A DNA stretch of 64,000 nucleotides from Chitinophaga lutea (GTDB lineage: Bacteria; Bacteroidota; Bacteroidia; Chitinophagales; Chitinophagaceae). The position numbers and the translations under genes are program-made. How positions within the stretch are numbered: the first letter of the stretch is position 1; each line of letters opens with the position of its first letter. Where the stretch lies: positions 558,001 through 622,000 of the forward strand of contig NZ_RPDH01000002.1 of the NCBI RefSeq assembly GCF_003813775.1, in the 5' to 3' direction. Shown piece by piece: positions 42,988-51,594 of this stretch. The notes beneath the pieces are model-generated. The model was not told the DNA's origin and did no database searches. It saw nothing but the letters and a program-made list of their open reading frames with translations.

Positions 42988-44091
42988 CTATACGTTGAAG
43001 CGGAAATGCATCACATCCCCGTCGCTCACAACGTACTCTTTGCCTTCAATGCGTAAACGGCCGTTATCGCGGGCTGCGGCCTCTGAGCCGAATTTCACGA
43101 AATCCTCATAAGAAATCACTTCCGCCTTGATAAAGCCTTTTTCGAAATCGGTGTGGATCACGCTGGCCGCCTGCGGTGCTTTCCAGCCCTGATGAATGGT
43201 CCAGGCCCTTACTTCCTGCACGCCGGCGGTGAAGTAAGTGATGAGGTCCAGCAGTTTATAAGTGGAACGGATCAGGCGGTTCAGGCCCGGTTCGGTCAAG
43301 CCGTATTCTGAGAAGAACAGTTCTTTATCCGCGGGATCTTCCATTTCGGTGATCTGTGCCTCAATGGAGTTGTTCATCACGATCACCTCCGCCTTTTCCG
43401 CTTTTACGGCTTCTTTCAGGGTTTCGGAAAACTTGTTGCCGGTGAGCAGCGAGCCTTCGTCTACGTTTGCCACGTACAGAACGGGTTTTTCGGTGAGCAG
43501 GAAAAGGTCGGCGATGGCTGCACGCTCTTCTTTGCCGAGGCTCAGCTCACGGATGTTTTTACCTTGCTCGAGATGTTCCTTGCAGCGTTTCAGCACTTCA
43601 AACTCGGCTTTGGCTTTGGGGTCGCCGCCGGTTTTAGCCATTTTCTCGGTGCGTGCGATTTTTTTCTCCACGCTTTCCAGGTCCTTGAGCTGCAGCTCGG
43701 TATCGATGATCTCCTTGTCGCCTACAGGGTTGATGGGTCCTTCGTCGCGGAGGATGTTTTCGTCTTCAAAACAGCGGATAACATGCACGATGGCGTCTAC
43801 CTCACGGATGTTGGCCAGGAACTTGTTACCCAGGCCCTCTCCTTTGCTGGCGCCCTTCACGAGGCCCGCAATGTCTACGAACTCGATAGTGGTCGGCACG
43901 GTGCGATTGGGCTTCACCAGTTCTTCCAGTTTGGCGATCCGCTCGTCCGGAACGTCTACCAGGCCAACGTTCGGCTCAATGGTGCAGAAGCGGTAATTGC
44001 TGGCCTGCGCTTTGGCGGAGTTGGAAACTGCATTAAATAAAGTAGATTTTCCCACATTCGGTAATCCTACAATTCCTGCTTGTAAAGCCAT
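42988..44091 (-). CDS. ychF: YchF/Obg-like GTPase (OLA1 family)
   Basis: The start at 44091 (MALQAGIVGLPNVGKSTLFN) is the family start. The 367-residue product has the G1 motif GLPNVGKS, a G3 region DIAGLVKGASKGEGLGN and the NVDE/NMxE-type G4 motif (VANVDEGS) that gives YchF a preference for ATP over GTP. A central coiled-coil domain and a C-terminal TGS domain (TYFTAGVQEVRAWTIHQGWKAPQAASVIH) complete it. YchF binds ribosomes and acts in stress response; it is almost universal. It is transcribed alone from its own TATCTTTG box. Confidence 0.97.
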   Translation of the reverse strand: MALQAGIVGLPNVGKSTLFNAVSNSAKAQASNYRFCTIEPNVGLVDVPDERIAKLEELVKPNRTVPTTIEFVDIAGLVKGASKGEGLGNKFLANIREVDAIVHVIRCFEDENILRDEGPINPVGDKEIIDTELQLKDLESVEKKIARTEKMAKTGGDPKAKAEFEVLKRCKEHLEQGKNIRELSLGKEERAAIADLFLLTEKPVLYVANVDEGSLLTGNKFSETLKEAVKAEKAEVIVMNNSIEAQITEMEDPADKELFFSEYGLTEPGLNRLIRSTYKLLDLITYFTAGVQEVRAWTIHQGWKAPQAASVIHTDFEKGFIKAEVISYEDFVKFGSEAAARDNGRLRIEGKEYVVSDGDVMHFRFNV

Positions 44092-44108
44092 TTCTTCAAA
44101 AATTTGCG

Positions 44109-44116
44109 CAAAGATA
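44109..44116 (-). promoter_or_regulatory. -7 box of ychF
   Basis: On the minus strand TATCTTTG is an exact TAnnTTTG match, 17 bp before the ATG at 44091. Confidence 0.5.
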
Positions 44117-44217
44117 GTGCATATCACCGAGTAATAGCGTGTTAAAATTTACTATTTTGTCCCCCGTCCGGGAGAATTGTCCGACAGACATGCCCGGATA
44201 CTACCAAATTATACATT

Positions 44218-45450
44218 ATGGCATTAAATTATGTTTGGATCGCCTTTTTTGTGATCGGGTTTATCGTGGCGCTGTGCAAACTCATTTTCCTCGGGGATAC
44301 CGAGATTTTCGGGAAAATGATGACCGGCACTTTCGAAAACGGCAGAACGGCGGCTGAAATAGCCATCGGCCTCACCGGGGTGATGACTTTCTGGCTGGGC
44401 ATCATGCGGGTGGGCGAAAAGGCGGGCATGATCGAACTGCTGGCCAAATGGGTGAACCCGCTGTTTTCCAGGCTTTTTCCGGACATTCCGCCGAAGAACC
44501 CGGCCATGGGCTCCATTGTAATGAACTTTTCGGCCAACGCCCTGGGGCTCGACAATGCGGCCACCCCCATCGGGCTGAAGGCTATGAAGGAGCTGCAGCA
44601 AATCAACCCTGATAAAGAAACCGCCAGCAACGCGCAGATCATGTTCCTGGTGCTGAATACAGCCGGCATCGCCATCATCCCAACTTCCGTGATGGCCATG
44701 CGCCTTTCCATGGGCGCCGCCAACCCGGCGGATATTTTCATCCCCACCATGATCGGTACGTTCATTTCTTTTATTGCCGGTATCATTGCGGTGGCCGCCG
44801 TACAGCGCATCAACCTCTTCCGCCTGCCCATCCTCGTTTTCGTGGGTGGTTTTATACTGGCGATCTACGGCATCTATGCCCTCATGCACAATATGCCCAC
44901 CGATAAAATCGCATCCGTAACGGCTACCGCCGGCGGCATCATCATCTTCGGCATTATCCTCTCTTTTATCCTGATGGGCGTGAAGAAAAAGATCAACGTG
45001 TACGAAACGTTCATCGACGGGGCCAAAGAAGGGTTTACCACGGCAGTGATGATCATTCCCTACCTCGTGGGCATCCTCGTGGCCATCGGCGTATTCAGGG
45101 TAACGGGCTGCCTCGATTTTATCACCAACGGCATCGGCATGGCGGTGGCCGCGCTGGGGCTGAACACTGACTTTGTGCCCGCCCTGCCGGTAGGTATCAT
45201 GAAACCCTTCAGTGGCGGCGGTGCGCGGGCGCTGATGGTGGATATCATGAAAACCTACGGTGCCGATTCTTTCCAGGGCCGCATGGCCTGTATACTGCAG
45301 GGTTCCACTGAAACCACGTTTTATATACTGGCCGTGTACTTCGGTTCGGTCAATATCAAAAAAACAAAATATGCCCTCGCCTGCGGGCTCATTGCGGATG
45401 TGGTGGGTATCATCGCGGCGATCGCCATCGGATATTTCTTTTTTCACTAA
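44218..45450 (+). CDS. Nucleoside-recognition (Gate) domain membrane protein, SpmA-SpmB fusion type
   Basis: The 410-residue protein has about ten membrane helices. The first half (MTFWLGIMRVGEKAGMIELLAKWVNPLFSRLFP, then GSIVMNFSANALGLDNAATPIGLKAM) matches SpmA, and the second half (VYETFIDGAKEGFTTAVMIIPYLVGIL, then GSTETTFYILAVYFGSV) matches SpmB. In spore formers these are separate proteins; in Bacteroidota they occur as one fused protein, as here. They carry Gate (nucleoside recognition) domains, and substrate is unknown. The next gene, a YeiH-type transporter, starts 7 bp downstream, so they form a unit. Confidence 0.88.
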   Translation: MALNYVWIAFFVIGFIVALCKLIFLGDTEIFGKMMTGTFENGRTAAEIAIGLTGVMTFWLGIMRVGEKAGMIELLAKWVNPLFSRLFPDIPPKNPAMGSIVMNFSANALGLDNAATPIGLKAMKELQQINPDKETASNAQIMFLVLNTAGIAIIPTSVMAMRLSMGAANPADIFIPTMIGTFISFIAGIIAVAAVQRINLFRLPILVFVGGFILAIYGIYALMHNMPTDKIASVTATAGGIIIFGIILSFILMGVKKKINVYETFIDGAKEGFTTAVMIIPYLVGILVAIGVFRVTGCLDFITNGIGMAVAALGLNTDFVPALPVGIMKPFSGGGARALMVDIMKTYGADSFQGRMACILQGSTETTFYILAVYFGSVNIKKTKYALACGLIADVVGIIAAIAIGYFFFH

Positions 45451-45457
45451 CCATTAA

Positions 45458-46726
45458 ATGATGCCAAAACAGAAACCATTACATGAAGACTGGATTGCAG
45501 TGATACTGGCCTTTGCCGGCATCCTGCTCATTTTGCTGGGCCTGCGCCCGGCTATGCCTAAATTCGACTGGAACCACGTGAGCGAGCTTGGCGAAAAGCT
45601 CACCAGCACCGCCAACCTTGGCCGTATGGGCGTGCTGTACCTCTGGATGCTTGGGAGCCTCCTGATCGCCTTTGTGCTCGGCGGGAAAAAAATCACTGCA
45701 CAGCTGGCCACCGGCCTGCTGGCCATCATGCTCATTTCGATGTTCGCACAGGTGATCACCGGCCAGGCCGGCGTGAAAGACCTCGGCATCGAAATCGTGC
45801 TGTTCAGCCTGCTGCTGGGCCTTTTTATCAGCAACGTCACCGGCCTGCCGGGTTTCATCAAACCCGCGTTGCAAACCGAACTGTTCATCAAAACCGGCCT
45901 GGTGCTGCTCGGCACGGGCATTATTTTCCAGGAACTGGTGAAAGGCGGCGGGCTCGGCGTATTGCAGTCCGTGGTGGTGGTGTTCACCGTATGGTATTTT
46001 ACGTTCTGGCTCTGTAAAAAATTCCGCCTCGACGACGAGTTCCGGATGATGATATCCAGCGCCGTGAGCATCTGCGGCGTATCGGCGGCCATCGCCACTT
46101 CCGGGGCCATCGAAGGTGACAACAAAAAACTCAGCCACGTGATTTCCCTGGTGCTGATCGTGGCCATTCCCATGATGATTTTTATGCCGTATGTAGCCCG
46201 GTGGATGAATATGCCGCCCGAAGTAGCGGGCGCCTGGCTCGGCGGCACCATCGATACGTCCGGCGCCGTAGTGGCGGCGGGCACGCTGCTTGGCGAAGAA
46301 GCGCTGAAGTACGCCACACTGGTGAAATTTTCGCAGAACGTACTGCTCGGCATCGCGGCATTTCTCATTTCCGTTTGGTGGACATACTCCAAAAAAGAAG
46401 GCAACCAGGCCAAACCGGGACTGGGCACCATCTGGGAGCGTTTCCCGAAATTCGTGCTGGGTTTCATCGTGGTGTCGCTGGTGTTTTCTTTCCTGCTCAC
46501 CCCGGGCCTCGTGAAGGAAGTGAAAGGCAGCATCAAAGACCTGCAGACCTGTTACTTTGCCCTCGCCTTTGCCTGCATCGGCCTTGAAACAAAATTCACC
46601 GACATCTTCAGAATGGAAAATGGCCGCCCTGCCATGGCCTTCATCATCGCGCAGGTGTTCAATATCCTGATCACGCTTGCCATGGCGTATCTCGTATTCG
46701 GCGGGATACTGTTCGGCAAACTATGA
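45458..46726 (+). CDS. YeiH-type putative sulfate exporter (UPF0324)
   Basis: The 422-residue protein has ten or more membrane segments and the family signatures ISSAVSICGVSAAIATSGAIEGD, GAWLGGTIDTSGAVVAAGTL and ATLVKFSQNVLLGIAAF. It is a UPF0324/YeiH inner-membrane protein, often annotated as a sulfate exporter but not well tested. It is longer than most family members because of an N-terminal extension with extra membrane segments. It lies 7 bp after the SpmAB-type gene and is followed by a strong terminator, so the two form an operon. Confidence 0.87.
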   Translation: MMPKQKPLHEDWIAVILAFAGILLILLGLRPAMPKFDWNHVSELGEKLTSTANLGRMGVLYLWMLGSLLIAFVLGGKKITAQLATGLLAIMLISMFAQVITGQAGVKDLGIEIVLFSLLLGLFISNVTGLPGFIKPALQTELFIKTGLVLLGTGIIFQELVKGGGLGVLQSVVVVFTVWYFTFWLCKKFRLDDEFRMMISSAVSICGVSAAIATSGAIEGDNKKLSHVISLVLIVAIPMMIFMPYVARWMNMPPEVAGAWLGGTIDTSGAVVAAGTLLGEEALKYATLVKFSQNVLLGIAAFLISVWWTYSKKEGNQAKPGLGTIWERFPKFVLGFIVVSLVFSFLLTPGLVKEVKGSIKDLQTCYFALAFACIGLETKFTDIFRMENGRPAMAFIIAQVFNILITLAMAYLVFGGILFGKL

Positions 46727-46746
46727 TATTTCACAACAAGTAACGC

Positions 46747-46778
46747 AAGCCGCTGCCTTCCGGTGCAGCGGCTTTTTT
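46747..46778 (+). terminator. Terminator of SpmAB-YeiH unit
   Basis: AAGCCGCTGC/GCAGCGGC stem with an 8-nt loop is followed by six T, 20 bp after the stop codon. Confidence 0.88.
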
Positions 46779-46890
46779 ATGTCACTTCAACGGGCATTTC
46801 CGTCATTTCAGCGCCGGCCATGCCCGCCGGCAGCGCATTTCACCCCACCTTTGCGACACATTAATCGTAACCCCTTTTATCAAACAGCTC

Positions 46891-47676
46891 ATGAAAAAGA
46901 CAGTATTCCTGCTATTGATCGCAGGCGCAGCATTCACGGCCTGCAAAAAAGACAAAAACAACGGCGGCCAACCCAACATCACGAAGTACATCACGAAGAT
47001 GACAGAAAAAGATGCAGAAGGACTGGAAACGACGATCGACTTTACCTGGAACGCAAAGAACCAGCTCGTCACCCTGACCGACAGCGACGGCCCCACCCGC
47101 ACGTTCACATACGACGGCGCCGGGCGGCTCATTAAACAGAAAATGGAAAACGGCGACGAAAGCGAGGAATACACCTTCACCTACACCGCCGCAGGCCTTC
47201 CCGAAAAATATGTACGCCGGAGCGTGGACGGAAATGGCGACGAAGGGGTGTTTAACGGCGTTTACACGATCACGGACGGCAAGGTGAGCAAGATCTTCGA
47301 AAAGGACACGGACCCGGAAAGCGGGCACGAAACATACGTAGAATTCGGCTATGCAGCTAACAACCTGGCAACGGTTACCGCGGTGGCAGGCAATAACGGC
47401 ACACAGGACCCGGTTACCAAGGCGGTGATCACCCTCACCCACGGTTCCAAAAGAAACCCGGCAGCGGCCATGCAGCTGAAATACGCCCTCACGTCGGAAC
47501 TTGCGATAGAGGCCTACTCCGCCAACGAGATCAAAACGCTGACCATGAAGTTCCTCGGCAATACCCTCACCAGCACCACTACCTACGAATATGATGCAGC
47601 CGGGTTCCCCACTTCATCGCAGACGAAGGAAGAAGACAGCGACGATGTAACGAAGACGACCTACCAGTATAAATAA
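46891..47676 (+). CDS. Surface lipoprotein with RHS/YD-like strands
   Basis: The 261-residue product has a lipobox (MKKTVFLLLIAGAAFTACKK, Cys18). The mature part has repeated two-strand units such as TIDFTWNAKNQLVTLTDSDG, TRTFTYDGAGRLIKQ, YTFTYTAAGLPEKY, VEFGYAANNLATVT and TYEYDAAGFPTSS. These YxYDxxGxL patterns are like RHS/YD repeats and DUF4595 lipoproteins. It is probably attached to the outer membrane; function unknown. It is transcribed alone, with a terminator after it. Mature sequence starts KKDKNNGG, which may act as a surface-export tag (Lys/Asp-rich), an inference. Confidence 0.8.
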   Translation: MKKTVFLLLIAGAAFTACKKDKNNGGQPNITKYITKMTEKDAEGLETTIDFTWNAKNQLVTLTDSDGPTRTFTYDGAGRLIKQKMENGDESEEYTFTYTAAGLPEKYVRRSVDGNGDEGVFNGVYTITDGKVSKIFEKDTDPESGHETYVEFGYAANNLATVTAVAGNNGTQDPVTKAVITLTHGSKRNPAAAMQLKYALTSELAIEAYSANEIKTLTMKFLGNTLTSTTTYEYDAAGFPTSSQTKEEDSDDVTKTTYQYK

Positions 47677-47677
47677 T

Positions 47678-47713
47678 TGTTTTGCCAAATTGTTTTGCCA
47701 AATTGTTCCCCAA
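47678..47713 (+). repeat. Short direct repeat ATTGTTTTGCCAA
   Basis: Two exact 13-bp copies and a degraded third (ATTGTTCCCCAA) follow the lipoprotein gene stop. Probably slippage-generated. Confidence 0.7.
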
Positions 47714-47718
47714 AACAC

Positions 47719-47754
47719 AGCGGCCGGCTCATCTATCTGAGCCGGCCGCTTTTG
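47719..47754. terminator. Bidirectional terminator
   Basis: A perfect 13-bp stem (47719-47731 and 47738-47750) with a 6-nt loop is followed by TTTTG on the plus side and TGTTTTG on the minus side. It lies between convergent genes. Confidence 0.85.
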
Positions 47755-47769
47755 TAATGCAGTTGCAAA

Positions 47770-48069
47770 TCACCCGTCGTATTTGCCGGTCTTGTCTTCG
47801 ATCGACACGTCGGCATCCTGGTTGTTCTGGATTTTGATGTACACCAGCAGTTGCCCCGCTCCTGCCTTGAAACACACTTCCTGCGTACGTTTCACGATAT
47901 CCATGAGCTGGTCGTATGTGCCCTCCATCACGGTTTCGAACGGGCACACCCTGTATTTGACGCCGGATTGCTGGATCACGGCGATGGCTTCGTCTACAAC
48001 GGCGTATACTTTATCGGAGGCCACCTGCGGTAAAATTTGCAGGGCCAGATTGATGGTACGTTTATGCAT
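47770..48069 (-). CDS. MTH1187/YkoF-family thiamine-binding protein
   Basis: The 99-residue product (INLALQILPQVASDKVYAVVDEAIAVIQQSG, FETVMEGTYDQLMDIVKRTQEVCF) matches the single-domain thiamine-binding family (PF01910), a ferredoxin-like fold that forms tetramers and binds thiamine or related heterocycles in some members. It is cytoplasmic. It lies 4 bp after the GNAT-nitrilase gene and is clearly co-transcribed, which ties it to the metabolism of that enzyme. The exact ligand is not known. Confidence 0.85.
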   Translation of the reverse strand: MHKRTINLALQILPQVASDKVYAVVDEAIAVIQQSGVKYRVCPFETVMEGTYDQLMDIVKRTQEVCFKAGAGQLLVYIKIQNNQDADVSIEDKTGKYDG

Positions 48070-48073
48070 GGTT

Positions 48074-49597
48074 TTATTTTTTCCTCAGTTGTACCTGGTA
48101 CAAATCGCTGCGAAGATCTTTCAGGTTCTGCACACTTCCAAATGCATGCAGTTCTTTGAGCAGTACCAGGTCTACGTCCGCTACCACGATCATTTCCGTG
48201 TTGGGGGTAGCATCCGCCTTTACGCCGGTGACGGGGAACGCGAAGTCGGACGGGGTTAGCACGGCTGACTGTGCATATTGCAGATCCATGTTGTTTACCT
48301 GCGGAAGGTTACCCACACAGCCTGCAATGGCTACGTAACATTCATTTTCGATGGCGCGGGCCTGTGCGCAGAAACGCACGCGGTTGTAGCCGTTCTGGGT
48401 ATCGGTGAGGAAAGGCACGAACAGTATCTGTAAACCCTGCTGTGCGAGGATGCGCGACAGTTCGGGGAATTCCACATCGTAGCAGATCAGGATGCCCACC
48501 TTCCCGCAATCGGTATCGAACACCCGGATCTCGTTACCGCCCTTCATGCCCCAGGAATATACTTCGCTGGGCGTGGGATGTATCTTTTTAAACGATTCAT
48601 GCGTGCCGTCGCGGCGGCAGAGGTAGGAAATATTGAACAGCAGGTCGTCTTCCACGATGGGCATGCTGCCGGTAATGATGTTGACGTTGTAAGATACAGC
48701 CATCTGGGAAAACGCTTCGCGAAGCTCCTCCGTGTATTTGGCGAGGCCGCGGATGGCGGCTGCCGGGTCGAGCTGGTTGAACTCCATCATCAGCGGGGCG
48801 TTGAAGAATTCGGGGAACACCACGAAGTCGGCTTCGTAATCGCTTACCGCATCCACAAAAAACTCCACCTGCTGCAGGAGGCCCGCCATGCCAGGATAGG
48901 CCCGCATCTGCCATTGCACCAGGCCGATGCGTACGGTGGACTTGTTATAGCGGATGGTATCCCTGTCTTTCTCGTAATAGATATTGAACCACTGCAGCAG
49001 CGTCGCGAAACCTTTGGAGGCGGCATCGTTGGGCAGGTAGTTCCGGAGTATTTTTTTGACGATGAAATCGTTCGAAAACTGGAAGGTAAGCGTGGGATCG
49101 TAGATTTCCTTGTCCCGCACCTTTTCGATGTATTCGCGCGGGCTCAGCTGCTGCGCATATTTTTCGTAGTTGGGGATACGCCCACCGGCCACAATGCCTT
49201 CGAGGTTCAGGTGCTCGCAGAGCGTTTTGCGCGCATCATAAAGGCGGCGCGCCAAGCGTCTGCCGCGGTAATCGGGGTTTACGAACACCTCGATGCCGTA
49301 CAGCGTGTCGCCTTTCGGGTTATGGGTATTGAAGGTATAAAAGCCGGTAATCTGCTCGTAAGTGTGATCATCGCCGAACTTCTCATAGTCCACGATGATG
49401 GACAGCGCGCATCCCACGACTTTCCCGTTTACGGTCACGCCTATCTGCCCTTCCGGGAACAGGGAGGTCAGCCGCTGAATGGTGCCCTCGCGCCAGTACG
49501 AGCCCGGCATGTCGGCGTAGGCGCTCACCATGGATTCCTTTAAATCACGGTAGTCTTCCGCTGTAAGCTGGCGGATCTCTATTGTTTCTTCTGCCAT
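48074..49597 (-). CDS. GNAT acetyltransferase - nitrilase (carbon-nitrogen hydrolase) fusion
   Basis: The 507-residue product has an N-terminal GNAT domain (about 5-190) with GIEVFVNPDYRGRRLARRLYDAR as acetyl-CoA binding motif A. A C-terminal nitrilase domain (about 222-507) shows the catalytic triad Glu263 (FPEFFNAP), Lys338 (FKKIHPTP) and Cys372 (ILICYDVEFPE). Fusions of this type are found in many bacteria as one conserved protein; nitrilase-superfamily members cleave amides or nitriles. Substrate is unknown. The next gene, 4 bp on, encodes a thiamine-binding protein, and together they may handle a heterocyclic amide, which is inference. Confidence 0.9.
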   Translation of the reverse strand: MAEETIEIRQLTAEDYRDLKESMVSAYADMPGSYWREGTIQRLTSLFPEGQIGVTVNGKVVGCALSIIVDYEKFGDDHTYEQITGFYTFNTHNPKGDTLYGIEVFVNPDYRGRRLARRLYDARKTLCEHLNLEGIVAGGRIPNYEKYAQQLSPREYIEKVRDKEIYDPTLTFQFSNDFIVKKILRNYLPNDAASKGFATLLQWFNIYYEKDRDTIRYNKSTVRIGLVQWQMRAYPGMAGLLQQVEFFVDAVSDYEADFVVFPEFFNAPLMMEFNQLDPAAAIRGLAKYTEELREAFSQMAVSYNVNIITGSMPIVEDDLLFNISYLCRRDGTHESFKKIHPTPSEVYSWGMKGGNEIRVFDTDCGKVGILICYDVEFPELSRILAQQGLQILFVPFLTDTQNGYNRVRFCAQARAIENECYVAIAGCVGNLPQVNNMDLQYAQSAVLTPSDFAFPVTGVKADATPNTEMIVVADVDLVLLKELHAFGSVQNLKDLRSDLYQVQLRKK

Positions 49598-49786
49598 ATC
49601 GGTGGGTTTTACACTGGCAAAAGTTAAAGAAAAAGTATGAAACGCGGGCTTATGTGTTGATTTTGATAGCGGGAAGCTGATTATAAAAATTGTAAATTCT
49701 TCCTAAATTTAATAATAGTGCCCTACCTTCGCAATAGCTTATCCGGCATGGATTTGTCTCAAAAATTTGGTATTTATTCCTAGCTC

Positions 49787-50983
49787 ATGCGCATACAAAA
49801 CAGAGATTTTGTTATAATCGGCCTGCAACAATGGTATACCCCCATCGGAAGCAATTGTAAAAACATCGCCCGCCAGCTGGCAAAAGATAACAGGGTACTC
49901 TACGTAAATTCCCCGCTCGACAGGCGGACGATCCTCCACGCAAAGGAAGACCCCAATATCGGCTATCACCTGCAAGCGACCCGTGGCGAAAAAGAAGCCA
50001 TCGTTCCTATCGGCGACAACATGTGGAACCTGTACCCTCCCACCACTGTGGAATCCATCAACTGGATACCTTTCACCCCCGTGTTTTCCTGGTTCAACCG
50101 GCGGAACAACCGGAAATTCGCCGCGGATATCAAAGCAGCGGCAGATCAGCTGGGTTTCAGGGACCTGATCGTGTTTAACGATAACGACATGTTCCGTGGC
50201 TTTTACATGAAAGAATATCTTCAGCCCAAGACCTATATTTATTACAGCCGCGACTACCTGCTGGGTGTCGATTACTGGAAAAAGCACGGCACCACGCTGG
50301 AACCGCAGCACATTGCCAAGGCGGACGTAGCCGTGGCCAATTCGTTGTACCTGGCCGATATGTTGAAGCAGTACAATACCAACAGTCATTACGTAGGCCA
50401 GGGCTGCGACTTCAGCCTGTTCAACGCCGCAGAAGACCACCCGGTCCCTGCCGACCTGGCCGCCATTTCCGGCACCAGGATCGGGTACGTAGGCGCATTA
50501 AACTCGATCCGCCTCGACATCGGCATTCTGGAGCAGATGGGCGATGCACGCCCGGACTGGCAGATCGTGCTGGTGGGCCCGGAAGACGATACATTCCGGT
50601 CCAGCCGCCTGCACAGTATGCCAAACGTGCACTTCCTCGGCCGGAAAGAACTGCCCGAGCTGGCAGCATACATCAGGCATTTTGATGTTTGCCTCAATCC
50701 CCAGCTGGTGAACCCGGTGACGATCGGTAATTATCCGCTTAAAATCGATGAATATCTTGCGATGGGCAAGCCGGTAGTAGCTACCGCCACGCAAACCATG
50801 AGCCTGTTCCGGGATCATGTTTACCTTGCACAGCAGCCCGGAGATTATGTGGCGCTGACAGAAAAGGCCCTCGCTGAAAACACGCCTGCCGTTGCCCGTC
50901 AACGGATGGATTTTGCCCGTTCCCATACCTGGGAAAATTCGGTAGATGCTATTTATAACGCAATCCTTTCCAAAGGCCTATGA
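49787..50983 (+). CDS. GT4-like glycosyltransferase
   Basis: The 398-residue product has a GT-B layout. The C-terminal domain shows IGYVGALNSIRLDIGILEQM, WQIVLVGPEDDTFRSS and LKIDEYLAMGKPVVATATQTM, the nucleotide-sugar binding region. The N-terminal part includes DFVIIGLQQWYTPIGSNCKNIA. It probably adds a sugar to a lipid-linked repeat unit on the cytoplasmic side. The gene leads a two-gene unit with the acyltransferase gene (4-bp overlap) at the edge of the exopolysaccharide locus. Substrate cannot be told. Confidence 0.88.
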   Translation: MRIQNRDFVIIGLQQWYTPIGSNCKNIARQLAKDNRVLYVNSPLDRRTILHAKEDPNIGYHLQATRGEKEAIVPIGDNMWNLYPPTTVESINWIPFTPVFSWFNRRNNRKFAADIKAAADQLGFRDLIVFNDNDMFRGFYMKEYLQPKTYIYYSRDYLLGVDYWKKHGTTLEPQHIAKADVAVANSLYLADMLKQYNTNSHYVGQGCDFSLFNAAEDHPVPADLAAISGTRIGYVGALNSIRLDIGILEQMGDARPDWQIVLVGPEDDTFRSSRLHSMPNVHFLGRKELPELAAYIRHFDVCLNPQLVNPVTIGNYPLKIDEYLAMGKPVVATATQTMSLFRDHVYLAQQPGDYVALTEKALAENTPAVARQRMDFARSHTWENSVDAIYNAILSKGL

Positions 50984-51594
50984 GCTTCAAAGAAAAAATA
51001 AAACAGAACGAGAAATTGAAGCAGTTTGTACTGCTGATGCTGATACCCCGTGGTCAGGCGAGGCCCCGCACCTGGGTAAAATGGCTGGTAAACCCGTTCT
51101 TCCACAAAAAAGGGAAGGGTGCGCTGGTGCGGCGCAGAACACGGATGGATGTGCTACCATTTAACCCGTTTACACTGGGTGCACATTCTACTATCGAGGA
51201 TTTTGCAACCGTCAATAACGGGGTGGGCGCCGTGCACATCGGAGAACATGTGCGCATCGGCATCGGCAATGTATTGATCGGGCCGGTACGCATCGGGAAT
51301 AATGTCATCATCGCGCAGAACGTGGTGATGTCAGGCCTGAACCATAATTATGAGGATATTAACCTTCCCATATCATTACAGCCCGTAACAACGGCCGAAA
51401 TCATCGTGGAAGACGACTGCTGGATAGGCGCTAACGCCGTATTGACGGCGGGCGTACGGATAGGCCGGCATTCGGTGGTGGCAGGAGGCAGTGTTGTTAC
51501 CAAAGACGTACCTCCTTTCACCATCGTAGGCGGCAACCCGGCGCGCATACTGAAACAGTATAACCAGGCCACCAATACCTGGGAAAAACCCTAG
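50980..51594 (+). CDS. Hexapeptide-repeat acyltransferase (LbH/WbbJ type)
   Basis: The 204-residue product has hexapeptide repeats from about residue 65 to 190 (HIGEHVRIGIGNVLIGPVRIGNNVIIAQNVV, then CWIGANAVLTAGVRIGRHSVVAGGSVV), and an active-site loop with the likely catalytic His in MSGLNHNYEDIN. It folds as a left-handed beta-helix and is likely to O- or N-acetylate a sugar of the polysaccharide. It overlaps the glycosyltransferase stop by 4 bp (ATGA). Its own stop codon overlaps the stop of the convergent PKD protein gene at a CTAG palindrome. Confidence 0.88.
   Translation: MSFKEKIKQNEKLKQFVLLMLIPRGQARPRTWVKWLVNPFFHKKGKGALVRRRTRMDVLPFNPFTLGAHSTIEDFATVNNGVGAVHIGEHVRIGIGNVLIGPVRIGNNVIIAQNVVMSGLNHNYEDINLPISLQPVTTAEIIVEDDCWIGANAVLTAGVRIGRHSVVAGGSVVTKDVPPFTIVGGNPARILKQYNQATNTWEKP

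Noticed and set aside
44224..45447. 407-codon His/Asp-rich antisense open frame
   Set aside because: It is the complement of a membrane protein gene; the odd His/Gly/Asp content is typical of such shadows.
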